A stretch of DNA of 64,000 nucleotides from Luteimonas sp. RC10. GTDB taxonomy: Bacteria; Pseudomonadota; Gammaproteobacteria; Xanthomonadales; Xanthomonadaceae. The notes beneath the pieces are model-generated. The model did no database searches. It had not been told where the DNA came from and was given only the letters and a program-made list of their open reading frames with translations. The stretch lies in assembly GCF_014192745.1 (NCBI RefSeq), contig NZ_JACHYJ010000005.1, positions 248,001 through 312,000 on the forward strand, read 5' to 3'. Both the position numbers and the translations under genes were made by a program. Within the stretch, counting starts at the first letter, position 1. Every line of letters starts with the position of its first letter. Of this stretch, positions 29,434 to 38,234 are shown piece after piece.

Positions 29434-31467
29434 TTAGAGGGCGACGAGGCGGACGGCCAGGCCGCCGGCAGAGGCCAGTCGGATCGACAGGGTGTCGCCG
29501 GCATCGACGGTGCGCGTTTCGATCACCAGGTCGTGGGGATCGTCGCGCCAGCCGGCGTTGTCGCCGTCGCGGTAGATCTGCGCGGTGTAGCGGCGGCCGG
29601 GCGCGAGGAAGTCCAGCGGCACCTCGACGTTGCGCGCGCTGTCGTCGGTGACCGCACCCAGGTACCAGTCGTCGCCGCCGCGCGCGCGGCGCGCGATCAC
29701 CGCGTACTCGCCGACTTCGCCGGCCACTGCGCGGGTGTCTTCCCAGTCCACCGGCACGTCGCGGATGAACTGGAACGCCTCGGGGCGTGCCTCGTAGTGC
29801 TCGAGCAGGTCGGCGGCCATCTGCAGCGGGCTGTAGATCACCACATACAGCGCCAACTGCTTGGCCAGCGTGCTGGCCATCGGTTCGCCGGACTTGGTGT
29901 CCATGCCGAACACGCCGGGCGTGAAGTCCATCGGCCCGGCCAGCAGTCGCGTGTACACCAGCGTGGCCTCGTGCTCGGGCGGGTTGCCCGGATTGCCCCA
30001 GGCGTTGAACTCCATGCCGCGTGCGCCTTCGCGCGTGATCAGGTTGGGATACGTGCGGCGCAGCCCGGTGTCCTTGACCGGCTCGTGCGGGTTGACCGCA
30101 ATGCGTCGCTTCGCGGCTGCATCGACCACGCGCTGGTGGTGGCGCACCATCGCCTGGCCTTCGTGCCAGGCGTAGCGCAGGCGGCCCTGGGCATCGCGCA
30201 CCTTGGCCTGCCCGGCGTCGGCGACATAGCCAGTCTTGACCGCGTGCACGCCCAGCCGTGCGTACAGGTCGAACGCGTCGTCGAGCTGCTGCTCGTAGTG
30301 GGCGGCATTGCCCGAGGTCTCGTGGTGGCCGATCAGCATCACGCCCTGCTCGCGGGCGTAGCGGGTGACCTCTTGGAGATCGAAGTCGGGATAGGCGCGG
30401 GTGAAGCTGAAGGTCTCGCCGTTGCCGAACCACTCGCCGTCCCAGCCGACGTTCCAGCCTTCGACCAGTACACCGCCCAGGCCATTGGCCGCGGCGAAGT
30501 CGATGTGGCGCTTGGCATGCGCGGTGGTGGCGCCGTGCTTGGGGCCTGAGGCCCAGGTCTTGCGATCGAGATGCATCTCCCACCAGATGCCGACGTACTT
30601 CATCGGTCGGATCCAGGACACGTCGCCGAGTGCGTTGGGCGCGTTGAGGTTGAGGATCAGCCCCGACTCGACCAGGCCACCGGCACGATCGGCGACCTGG
30701 ATCGTGCGCCACGGCGTGGCGAAAGGCGCGGCGACCTCGACCTTGGCCTCGCCGATGCCCGGCGTCAGGGCCGCTTTGAGCTTGCGGCCATCGACGCGGG
30801 TCAGGTTCATGCCCGAATAGTCGACCAGCGCCGCCTCGTGGATCGACAGATGCAGGCCGTCGTCGGTGCGCAGCGTGATCGGTGTCTGCGCATCGCCGAT
30901 CTGCTCGATCGGAGTGCGATGGTAGAGGTACTCCTCGCGGTTCCACTCGAAGGCGGGGATCCACCAGGCGGTCGCCGCATCGGCGACGACGAATTCGGTC
31001 AGCTCTTCGCTGATCGCCAGGCGCCGCAGTTCCGGCTGGTCGGGGAAGTCGTAGCGAAAGCCCACGCCATCGTCGAACACGCGGAACACCACGTCGAAAC
31101 GACGCTGGGCGCCGCTGGTCTCGGCGAAGGTGACGCGCAGTTCGTTGTGGTGGTCGCGCATCTGCCGGCGCTCGCCCCACGGCAGCTCCCAGGCCTCGTC
31201 GTGGCGGCGCGTGCGCTGGTCGACGATTGCGAGGTTGCGTTCGAACTTCGGCGCGTCGGCGAACAGCATGCCCAGACGCGAATCGGCGATCACCGGCCGA
31301 CCGGCCCGGCTGACGCGGTAGCTCGCGCGGCCCTCGTTGTCGGTCGTGACCTCGACGGCAATCGTCGCGTCGGGTGAGGTGATGCGGGCGGCCGATCCGG
31401 CCGACGGATTCGCCAAGGCCGACAGCGGCAGCAGCAGGGCGAGACAGAGCGTGAACCGGTTCGACAT
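29434..31467 (-). CDS. secreted GH97 alpha-glucosidase (SusB-like)
   Basis: A 677-residue protein with signal peptide MSNRFTLCLALLLPLSALA. The N-terminal beta-sandwich covers about 20-270, then a catalytic barrel and a short C-terminal sandwich. Acidic residues matching the inverting GH97 set are in HHETSG (about 382), NPHEPVKD (about 462) and REGARGMEFNAW (about 485). The loop VKTGYV lacks the Asp that serves as nucleophile in retaining members. This points to an inverting, SusB-type enzyme acting on alpha-glucosides in the periplasm. No sus-like receptor or other sugar gene is adjacent. Confidence 0.9.
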   Translation of the reverse strand: MSNRFTLCLALLLPLSALANPSAGSAARITSPDATIAVEVTTDNEGRASYRVSRAGRPVIADSRLGMLFADAPKFERNLAIVDQRTRRHDEAWELPWGERRQMRDHHNELRVTFAETSGAQRRFDVVFRVFDDGVGFRYDFPDQPELRRLAISEELTEFVVADAATAWWIPAFEWNREEYLYHRTPIEQIGDAQTPITLRTDDGLHLSIHEAALVDYSGMNLTRVDGRKLKAALTPGIGEAKVEVAAPFATPWRTIQVADRAGGLVESGLILNLNAPNALGDVSWIRPMKYVGIWWEMHLDRKTWASGPKHGATTAHAKRHIDFAAANGLGGVLVEGWNVGWDGEWFGNGETFSFTRAYPDFDLQEVTRYAREQGVMLIGHHETSGNAAHYEQQLDDAFDLYARLGVHAVKTGYVADAGQAKVRDAQGRLRYAWHEGQAMVRHHQRVVDAAAKRRIAVNPHEPVKDTGLRRTYPNLITREGARGMEFNAWGNPGNPPEHEATLVYTRLLAGPMDFTPGVFGMDTKSGEPMASTLAKQLALYVVIYSPLQMAADLLEHYEARPEAFQFIRDVPVDWEDTRAVAGEVGEYAVIARRARGGDDWYLGAVTDDSARNVEVPLDFLAPGRRYTAQIYRDGDNAGWRDDPHDLVIETRTVDAGDTLSIRLASAGGLAVRLVAL

Positions 31468-31631
31468 GTGCGGCGCCCTCCCAAGCGCATTCGCGTGCGG
31501 TCGTCCCGATTCTGTCACGCAGGTCCGAGGCGCCGCGGCCGCATACGTATGCAGGCGCCACGCGCGGTGTCTGCCATGCAAGCAGTGCGCGCGGCCGCAA
31601 CCTGCGGCCATCCGTCGCCGCTGCGGCGTGC

Positions 31632-32855
31632 CTAGGCGAGGGCGGCTTGCTTGGGGCGCAGCGCCGCAAGCAGGGCCAGATGCAGCGGCAGCACCAGCGA
31701 CAGCCAGGCTGCATTGCGTTGCGGCAGCACCGGCAACCAGTGCAGGAACAGCGCGACGATGCCGAGCGTGGCGACCGTCGGCAGCACGATCGCGAACAAC
31801 CGGCCAGGCGCGCGGCCGCGCGCGAGCCGCCAGCCACCGGGCAGCAGCAACAGGCACAGCGGGTTGAACAGCAGCAGGTTGTGGTTGCGCCAGCCGAACA
31901 CATGCTCGGTGCCCAGCCACAGGAACAGCATCACTGTGCCGAGCAGCGCGCACAGCGTCCAGAACCCGAGCGCGGTCGCGGCCAGCGCGCGCGGCGCGCG
32001 GCGGCCCAGCGCCAACACGGCCGCGCCCAGGGCAAGGCCGGCCAGCAGCCACGGCCACCACTGGCGCGCACGCTCCGGCGGCTCGGCCGGCTGGCGGTGC
32101 GGCAGCACCTCGACTTCCTCGGCGACCAGCGGCCGGCCATCGGCATGGCGGATGCCGCGCAGCGCTTCGGCCAACCGCATCGGCACGAACATGTCCTGCC
32201 ATAGCGCATTCGGCCGGTCGGCGGCCGGGCCCAGGCCGATGTCGAAGCCCAGCCACATCCACAGCGCCGGGGACGCCAGGCGCACCGCATCGCCGCGATA
32301 AGTGTTGCCGCGTGAGCGGCCCTGCAACTGCCGGTGCAGCAATCCGCCCAAGGCGTCATCGAGCGCGTCGCGCACGCGCGTGGAGCAGTTGTCGGTGAAG
32401 TAGTCGTAGCGGTAATGCGCGTTCTCGGGGCGCGCATTCCAGGCCAGGGCCGTGGCCAGATGCCGGGCCTGCGCCGGGTCGAGGTCCAGCCACTGGATCG
32501 ACACGCCACGCCCGACCTCGCGGTAGTAGGCCAGATCGTCGGCCAGCGGCAGCGCGGCGAGCTGATAGCGCATGTCGCCGCGCACGAAGCGGGCGACGAA
32601 ATCGGGCTCCGACGGGTCGAAGAAGCCGAAGTTGTAGGACACAGGCTCCGGCGCTGCCGGGTCGTCGATCACGATCGCGTTGTGGCCGAAGCGTTCGAAG
32701 AACACTTCGCCCGGCTGCATCGTCGCCACCCCGACCCGCGGGGCATCGCCTGCGACCTGCGCCAGCGCCGGCCAGGCGAGCAGCGCCAGCAGCAGCGCGA
32801 ACGCGTGGCGCCAGGCGCGCGAAACGGTCGCGCGCGGTGTCTCAGTCCTGGGCAT
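31632..32855 (-). CDS. DUF4105 / Lnb-like N-terminal domain protein with C-terminal membrane spans
   Basis: A 407-residue protein. The signal peptide ends near LLALLAWPALAQ. The periplasmic DUF4105 domain carries the two residues expected for this papain-like fold: His58 in ERFGHNAIVI and Cys157 in YFTDNCSTRVRDAL. From about residue 265 there are four to five membrane spans separated by basic loops. This layout matches Lnb, which N-acylates lipoproteins in Bacteroidetes. The start overlaps the corC stop by 14 bases. In E. coli that slot holds lnt, the unrelated enzyme for the same step. The biochemical activity here is not proven. Confidence 0.8.
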   Translation of the reverse strand: MPRTETPRATVSRAWRHAFALLLALLAWPALAQVAGDAPRVGVATMQPGEVFFERFGHNAIVIDDPAAPEPVSYNFGFFDPSEPDFVARFVRGDMRYQLAALPLADDLAYYREVGRGVSIQWLDLDPAQARHLATALAWNARPENAHYRYDYFTDNCSTRVRDALDDALGGLLHRQLQGRSRGNTYRGDAVRLASPALWMWLGFDIGLGPAADRPNALWQDMFVPMRLAEALRGIRHADGRPLVAEEVEVLPHRQPAEPPERARQWWPWLLAGLALGAAVLALGRRAPRALAATALGFWTLCALLGTVMLFLWLGTEHVFGWRNHNLLLFNPLCLLLLPGGWRLARGRAPGRLFAIVLPTVATLGIVALFLHWLPVLPQRNAAWLSLVLPLHLALLAALRPKQAALA

Positions 32856-33708
32856 GCACGCTGACGTGCAGCGCATGCAGCCGGCGCGAGTCGGCATCGG
32901 TGACGCGGAAGGCAAACCGGCCCAGTGCCAGCTCCTCGCCGACCTCGGGCAGATGGCCGATCGCGCCGATGATCACCCCGCCGATGGTGTCGTACTCGTC
33001 GTCGTCGAAGTCGGCGCCGAAGCGCTCGTTGAAGTCGGCGATCGGGGTCAGCGCGCTGACCGCGAACTGGCCATCGGCCTGGGCGGCGATCAGCGCGTTC
33101 GGATCTTCGGCGTCGTCGTGCTCGTCGTCGATCTCGCCGACGATTTCCTCGAGCACGTCCTCGATCGTCACCAGCCCGGCGACGCCACCGTACTCGTCGA
33201 TGACGATCGCCATGTGGTTGCGCGAGAGCCGGAACTCGCGCAGCAGCACATTGAGCTTCTTGGATTCGGGGATCAGCACCGCCGGGCGCAGCAGCTCGTG
33301 GATCGAGCCGGGGCCGTTGTCGGCGACCACGCCGCGCAGCAGGTCCTTGGCAAGCAGGATGCCGAGCACCTCGTCCTTGTCGTCGCCGTGCACCGGAAAG
33401 CGCGAATGGCCGGACTCGACCACCTGCTTCATCAGGTCCAGGAACTTGGCGTCGGCCGGCAGCGCGACCATCTGCGCACGCGGCACCATCACATCGCCGA
33501 CCGTCTTGCTGGAGATGCCCAGCGCGCCTTCGAACATGCGCAGGGTGTCGGCGTCGATCAGGCCGTCGGCGTGGGTGTCACGCAGCAGCTCGACCAGGTC
33601 CTCGCGGTTGGTGGGTTCGCCGGAGATCGCCGAACTGATCCGGTCCAGCCAGCTGCGGCGCTTTTCGTGGGGCTCGGTGGCGGTTTGACTACTGTCGTCT
33701 TCTGACAT
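32842..33708 (-). CDS. corC: CorC/YbeX-type CBS-domain protein
   Basis: A 288-residue cytoplasmic protein. Two CBS domains cover about 65-190 (VGDVMVPRAQMVALP, then HMAIVIDEYGGVAGLVTIEDVLEEIVGEI). A transporter-associated domain follows at about 205-285 (DTIGGVIIGAIGHLPEVGEEL). CorC links to Mg2+/Co2+ efflux and, with YbeY, to ribosome and stress functions. The ATG at 33708 gives MSEDDSSQTATEPHEKRR. It belongs to the ybeZYX block but is separated from ybeY by a plus-strand gene, so it must have its own promoter. It overlaps the DUF4105 gene. Confidence 0.92.
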   Translation of the reverse strand: MSEDDSSQTATEPHEKRRSWLDRISSAISGEPTNREDLVELLRDTHADGLIDADTLRMFEGALGISSKTVGDVMVPRAQMVALPADAKFLDLMKQVVESGHSRFPVHGDDKDEVLGILLAKDLLRGVVADNGPGSIHELLRPAVLIPESKKLNVLLREFRLSRNHMAIVIDEYGGVAGLVTIEDVLEEIVGEIDDEHDDAEDPNALIAAQADGQFAVSALTPIADFNERFGADFDDDEYDTIGGVIIGAIGHLPEVGEELALGRFAFRVTDADSRRLHALHVSVHAQD

Positions 33709-33921
33709 TGCGTTGGTATGGGCGCCCCAGGGGGGAGGGGCGATGGTGGGGCGTGCGGGAAAGTCTAGCGCGTCCGCCGCCGCCGATGTCCAGGCGGCCG
33801 TCACGGGCCGAACCCCGACGCCCGGCGCGGCGAATTCCGAGCCCGCGCTGCGGCGATGCCCGATCGCGGCGGTCGGCGGTTGGCGGCGATGCTGGCCACA
33901 CGTTCATTCAGGAGCACCGAT

Positions 33922-34422
33922 ATGTCGATTGCGATCCGCCCATCCCGCCTGGCCGCCCTGGGGCTGGCCGCCGTGCTCGCGCTGCCTGGCCTGGCCAGCG
34001 CCGACGCGCGTCTGGACGGGCCCTACATCGACGCCGCGACCTACGCCCGCGGCGACGATGCGCGCGTCGAGGCCTGGTACGCGATGACCTACCAGTTGCC
34101 CCGGCAGTTCGACCAGATCTGCGGCGACACCTTTTGCGAGGGCGAGTACACCAACCTCCAGCCCTTGCGCTTCGAATGCTCGGTGCACCGGGACGATGGA
34201 CGGATCGGCATGTGCGTGTGGAGTTTCGCGGCCAGCGAGGAGTTCCTGGTGGCGCGCACCGGCCGGATCATCGTGCAGCCGAAGGTCTGGCATTGCCGCA
34301 CACCGCTGGCGGCCGGCACCACGCTGCCGGCGATGCTCGACGCGGTGGCCGGCGGGGACGCGCTCGATGCGGTACTGCCGGGTGGGCGGTCGATCTTCGA
34401 CGGGCTGGTCGATTGCCTCTGA
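33922..34422 (+). CDS. secreted cysteine-containing protein of unknown function
   Basis: A 166-residue protein starting at ATG 33922 after a caggag ribosome site. A signal peptide (RLAALGLAAVLALPGLASA) is followed by a mature part of about 135 residues with six cysteines (ICGDTFCEG, FECSVH, GMCVWSF, WHCRTP, VDCL). These probably form three disulfides in the periplasm. I do not recognise the family. It is the only plus-strand gene in the minus-strand phoH-corC block and splits ybeY from corC. Confidence 0.75.
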   Translation: MSIAIRPSRLAALGLAAVLALPGLASADARLDGPYIDAATYARGDDARVEAWYAMTYQLPRQFDQICGDTFCEGEYTNLQPLRFECSVHRDDGRIGMCVWSFAASEEFLVARTGRIIVQPKVWHCRTPLAAGTTLPAMLDAVAGGDALDAVLPGGRSIFDGLVDCL

Positions 34423-34445
34423 GCGCCTGGGCAAGCGCCGGCGGC

Positions 34446-34931
34446 TTAGCCGGGTAACCGGTAAGGGTCGTCGATGCCGAGCGAGGCGAGGACTTCGCGC
34501 TCGAGCTGCTCCATCGCCTCGGCGTCCTTGTCGTTCTCGTGGTCCCAGCCCAGCAGGTGCAGCACGCCGTGTACGGTCAGGTGGGCGTAGTGGTCGCCCA
34601 GGCGCTTGTGCTGTTCGGCAGCCTCGCGCGCGACCACCGGTGCGCAGATCACCAGGTCGCCCAGCAAGGGCAGGCGGACACCTTCGGGCAGCCCCTCGGG
34701 CAGCTCGGCCGGGAAGCTCAGCACGTTGGTCGCGTAGTCCTTGCCGCGGTAGTGGCGGTTGAGCGCACGGCCTTCGTCCTCGTCGACCAGGCGGATCGCC
34801 AGGTCGGCTTCGCGGATCCGGCCATCGAGCGCGGCACTCGCCCAGCGGCGGAAGCTGGCCGCCGAGGGAATGCCCTTGCGCGGCAGCGCATAGCCGACGG
34901 CGATGTCGAGATGGGGCGCGGCCTGGGTCAT
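34446..34931 (-). CDS. ybeY: endoribonuclease YbeY
   Basis: A 161-residue metalloprotein. The zinc motif [11 protein letters not shown] (HxxxHxxxxxH) lies near residue 125, with the core [18 protein letters not shown] before it. YbeY takes part in 16S rRNA 3'-end maturation and late ribosome quality control. The start at 34931 ([18 protein letters not shown]) is preferred to the Met at 34943 because it fits the family start. It lies downstream of phoH and a secreted protein gene on the same strand. Confidence 0.93.
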   Translation of the reverse strand: MTQAAPHLDIAVGYALPRKGIPSAASFRRWASAALDGRIREADLAIRLVDEDEGRALNRHYRGKDYATNVLSFPAELPEGLPEGVRLPLLGDLVICAPVVAREAAEQHKRLGDHYAHLTVHGVLHLLGWDHENDKDAEAMEQLEREVLASLGIDDPYRLPG

Positions 34932-34971
34932 GGCGGGTCTCATGCAAACAGGAAAAATCAGGGGCAGGCGG

Positions 34972-35544
34972 TCAGGCGATCCACTCGACCAGCATCAGGA
35001 ACGGGCGTTCGCCCTCGTCCAGCCGATAGAGCACGGTGCCCATGGGGCCATCACCCCGGCGGGGATTGGTCCGCGTGACCAACACCGCATCGCGCAGGCC
35101 CGCCTCGTCGGAACGCCACACCGCGGCGTCGCCGCGCTCGAGCATCGCGCCGATCAGATAGCGCGCGTCGCCCGGTACGTCCTCCAGCGCCGCCCGCAGG
35201 CAGCCGTATCGGTCATGTCCAGGCAGCCGGGGCGAGGCCAGCAGCTGGGCTGCGCGATTGCCGCGGATCAGGGCCAGGCGTTCGGACTCGTCGCGCCACA
35301 GCGGCGCGTCGAGGTCGGCCGCGCGGTCGTTTTCTTTTTGCGGGGGCTGCGGCCGGGCCACGACCGCGCGCTCGAGGTCGACCAGCGGCAGGCTCACCAT
35401 GACCGATCCAGCCTCGATCGACAGGCAGGGCGCGGCGATCGCGGCCGCGGTGGCGATCCGCTGCGATGTCGCAGGCGTCTGCGCCGCGGCCGCAGTGGGC
35501 AGGGCCAGCGCCAGGGCGAACGCACCGATGCGGCGCAGCGCCAT
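34972..35544 (-). CDS. secreted protein of unknown function inserted between phoH and ybeY
   Basis: A 190-residue protein with a signal peptide ([21 protein letters not shown]) and two cysteines ([17 protein letters not shown]). It starts only three bases after the phoH stop and precedes ybeY, so it is part of that operon. No family is recognised. The C-terminal half ([18 protein letters not shown]) looks like a small mixed fold. In E. coli phoH (ybeZ) and ybeY are adjacent, so this gene is an addition. Confidence 0.78.
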   Translation of the reverse strand: MALRRIGAFALALALPTAAAAQTPATSQRIATAAAIAAPCLSIEAGSVMVSLPLVDLERAVVARPQPPQKENDRAADLDAPLWRDESERLALIRGNRAAQLLASPRLPGHDRYGCLRAALEDVPGDARYLIGAMLERGDAAVWRSDEAGLRDAVLVTRTNPRRGDGPMGTVLYRLDEGERPFLMLVEWIA

Positions 35545-35547
35545 CGC

Positions 35548-36528
35548 TCAGGCCGGCCCGGTCGCCGCGTCGCTGGCATCGCGGCGCTCGTAGGCCCCAA
35601 CGATGCGCGCGACCAGCGGATGGCGCACGACATCGCGTGCTTCGAAGAACGTGAAGCTCACGCCCTCGACCTCGCGCAGCACGTCCAGCGCGTCGCGCAG
35701 GCCGGACTTCACGTGCTTGGGCAGGTCGATCTGGGTCAGGTCGCCCGTGACCACGGCCGTCGAGCCGAAGCCCAGGCGGGTCAGGAACATCTTCATCTGC
35801 TCGATCGTGGTGTTCTGCGCCTCGTCGAGGATCACGAATGCATCATTGAGCGTGCGTCCGCGCATGTAGGCCAGCGGCGCGATCTCGATGACGTTGCGTT
35901 CCAGCAACTTGGCGACCTTCTCCACGCCGAGCATCTCGTACAGCGCGTCGTAGAGCGGGCGCAGGTACGGGTCGACCTTCTGGCTCAGATCGCCGGGCAG
36001 AAAGCCCAGCTTCTCGCCGGCCTCGACCGCCGGACGGACCAGCACCAGCCGTTGGACCTTGGATTCGTTGAGCGCCTCGACCGCCATCGCCACCGCGAGG
36101 AAGGTCTTGCCGGTGCCCGCCGGGCCGATGCCGAAATTGATGTCGTGGGTGGCGATGCGGTGCAGGTAGCGGACCTGGTTGGCGCCGCGCCCGCGGACCG
36201 TGCCGCGCTTGACCCGGACCGCCACTTCCTGCGGCACGACATCGTCGTCGCGCGCCACATTGGCCTCCGAGAGCCGCATCGCCACGGCCTGGCTGTCGAG
36301 CGTCTCGGTTTCGGTCTCGTCGTAGAGCGCGCGCACGAAGGCTTCGGCGCGCGCGACCCCATCGCGGTCGCGGCCGGTGATGCGGAACACATGGCCGCGG
36401 TTGGCGATCTCCACGCCCAGGCGCAGTTCGATCTGGCGCAGGTGGCCGTCGAAGGGGCCGGCGAGGTTGGCGAGGCGCTCGGTGTCGTCCGGTTCGAGGA
36501 CGAAGTCGGTCTGGGGGCTGGTCTGCAT
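35548..36528 (-). CDS. phoH: PhoH-family ATPase (YbeZ)
   Basis: A 326-residue protein. A KH-like region precedes residue 110, then the helicase-type ATPase has Walker A GPAGTGKTFLA and Walker B FVILDEAQNTT. It lacks additional nuclease domains, as for YbeZ. It works with YbeY in rRNA processing. The ATG at 36528 (MQTSPQTDFVLEPDD) is the family-like start. It is divergent from the TetR gene with a 22-bp palindrome in between, so its promoter may be affected by that repressor. Confidence 0.92.
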   Translation of the reverse strand: MQTSPQTDFVLEPDDTERLANLAGPFDGHLRQIELRLGVEIANRGHVFRITGRDRDGVARAEAFVRALYDETETETLDSQAVAMRLSEANVARDDDVVPQEVAVRVKRGTVRGRGANQVRYLHRIATHDINFGIGPAGTGKTFLAVAMAVEALNESKVQRLVLVRPAVEAGEKLGFLPGDLSQKVDPYLRPLYDALYEMLGVEKVAKLLERNVIEIAPLAYMRGRTLNDAFVILDEAQNTTIEQMKMFLTRLGFGSTAVVTGDLTQIDLPKHVKSGLRDALDVLREVEGVSFTFFEARDVVRHPLVARIVGAYERRDASDAATGPA

Positions 36529-36597
36529 AGGGCGCGCAGGGTAGCGCATCGCCATGCAGGACGGCGTCGCGGCCCAGGATTCAGCGCGCAGTCGGAC

Positions 36598-36619
36598 ATT
36601 AATTGATCGATCAATTAAT
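36598..36619. promoter_or_regulatory. 22-bp perfect palindrome, probable TetR operator
   Basis: Two perfectly complementary 11-base arms, ATTAATTGATC and its complement, form an AT-rich palindrome in GC-rich surroundings. It ends 9 bases before the TetR ATG and 69 bases upstream of the phoH ATG. The most likely reading is autoregulation of the exporter operon by its own TetR protein. Confidence 0.8.
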
Positions 36620-36628
36620 ATCAGGCGC

Positions 36629-37288
36629 ATGGCCCGATCCCGCACCCCCGACCCCGCACGCACGCCAGGGCGTCCGCCCGCTGGCGACACCGACCGGCGC
36701 GGCAGCGCGCTCGATGCCGCGCTTGCCTGCTACGTGCGCCGCGGCATTGCGGCGACCTCGCTGCGCGACATCGCCACCGAGGCCGGGGTGACCCCGGCGC
36801 TGCTGCATTACTACTTCCGCGATGCCGCCGGTCTGCGCGATGCGGTGATCGCCGAACGGCTGATGCCGGTGTTCGACGAGGTCCGCGAGACCTTGCTGGG
36901 CATGGCCGATGCGTCGCTGCGCACGGTGCTGGTCGCGTTCGTCGACCTGTTGTGCGCACTGGTCGCACGGCACCCGTGGATGCCGGCGCTGTGGATCCGC
37001 GAGGTGGTCAGCGAAGGTGGCGACCTGCGCGACCTGCTGGTCACCCGGCTGGCGCCGGAGATCAGTGCGTTCATGGCCGCGCGCTTCGCCCAGGAGCAGC
37101 AGGCCGGTCGGCTCAATCCCGCGCTCGATCCTCGGCTGCTGATGGTCTCGCTGGTCGGGCTGACCCTGTTCCCGGCCGCCGGCACCCCGATCTGGCGGCA
37201 ATTGTTCGCCAGCGACGACCTGGGCATCGACGACATTCGCCTGCACGCGCTCGCCTTGCTCGATCGCGGCCTGGAGCTGCCCGCATGA
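36629..37288 (+). CDS. TetR-family repressor of the ABC exporter operon
   Basis: A 219-residue regulator. The N-terminal helix-turn-helix is GIAATSLRDIATEAGVTPAL, then LHYYF, at about residues 38-62. The ligand domain resembles CecR/YbiH, which in E. coli heads a TetR-HlyD-ATPase-permease operon. The ATG at 36629 is used because the frame upstream crosses the palindrome. Its stop overlaps the HlyD start (ATGA). It probably represses the four-gene operon and is released by a toxic compound that the exporter removes. Confidence 0.9.
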   Translation: MARSRTPDPARTPGRPPAGDTDRRGSALDAALACYVRRGIAATSLRDIATEAGVTPALLHYYFRDAAGLRDAVIAERLMPVFDEVRETLLGMADASLRTVLVAFVDLLCALVARHPWMPALWIREVVSEGGDLRDLLVTRLAPEISAFMAARFAQEQQAGRLNPALDPRLLMVSLVGLTLFPAAGTPIWRQLFASDDLGIDDIRLHALALLDRGLELPA

Positions 37289-38232
37289 CCCGTCTTATCC
37301 CGATCGCCGGTCTCGCGCTCGCGGCCGCGTTGCTCGCCGGTTGCAGCCGCGAGCCGCCGCATGCGCTCGGCACCCTGGAATACGACCGCATCACGCTGCC
37401 GGCCCCCGCTGCCGAGCGCATCGCCGAGATTGCGGTGCGCGAGGGCCAGCGCGTGGAGGCCGGCGAGCGCATCCTGACCCTGGAGCGCACCCGCGGCGAT
37501 GCCCAGCTCGCAGCCGCCGAAGCCGAAGTCGCGCGCCAGCGCCAGGTGCTGGAAGAGCTGCGCAACGGCACACGTCGCGAGGACATCGACCAGGCGCGGG
37601 CCAATCTCGCCGCCGCCCTGGCGCAGGCCCGCGATGCGCGTGCCTACTACGAGCGCTTGCAGCCGCTCGGCGGCCGGCAACTGGTCTCGGCCGCCGATGT
37701 CGATCGCGCGCGTGCGGCCGCCGGCAATGCCCAGGCCCAGGTCGCCGGCGCCCAGGCCGCGTTGGCCGAGCTGCAGAACGGCGCGCGCCCCGAGCAGATC
37801 GCGCAGGCGCAGGCCGCGCTCGAGGCGGCGCAGGCCCAGGCGCGGACGCAGTCGGTCAGCACCGGGCGGCTGGATGTCGTTGCGCCGCGCGCGGCGCGTG
37901 TGGACAGCCTGCCGTACCGGCTCGGCGACGAGGCGCCGGTTGGTGCACCGCTGGCGGTGCTGCTGGTCGGTGAGCAGCCCTATGCGCGGGTCTATGTGCC
38001 CGAGCCGCTGCGCGCCGGCGTGCAGGTGGGCGATCGCGCCACCGTGCGGGTCGGTGCCGAGGGCGAGCGCGTCTACGCCGGGCGCGTGCGCATGGTGCGC
38101 AGCGAGCCGACGTTCACGCCGTACTACGCGCTCAGCGGCAAGGACGCCGCGCGCCTGAGCTACCTGGCCGAGGTCGAACTGGAAGAGGCCGGTGACCTGC
38201 CGGCGGGCCTGCCGCTGCGGGTGGAGTTCTGA
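37285..38232 (+). CDS. HlyD/YbhG-family periplasmic adaptor lipoprotein
   Basis: A 315-residue protein. The lipobox is LLAGC with Cys20. A first lipoyl half precedes a long coiled coil (about 65-195) rich in Ala, Gln and Arg, which contains two similar repeats (ELRNGTRREDIDQA and ELQNGARPEQIAQA). The second lipoyl half and beta-barrel follow. It couples an ABC-2 exporter to an outer-membrane channel, and no channel gene is present here. It resembles YbhG. Confidence 0.9.
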   Translation: MTRLIPIAGLALAAALLAGCSREPPHALGTLEYDRITLPAPAAERIAEIAVREGQRVEAGERILTLERTRGDAQLAAAEAEVARQRQVLEELRNGTRREDIDQARANLAAALAQARDARAYYERLQPLGGRQLVSAADVDRARAAAGNAQAQVAGAQAALAELQNGARPEQIAQAQAALEAAQAQARTQSVSTGRLDVVAPRAARVDSLPYRLGDEAPVGAPLAVLLVGEQPYARVYVPEPLRAGVQVGDRATVRVGAEGERVYAGRVRMVRSEPTFTPYYALSGKDAARLSYLAEVELEEAGDLPAGLPLRVEF

Positions 38233-38234
38233 CG

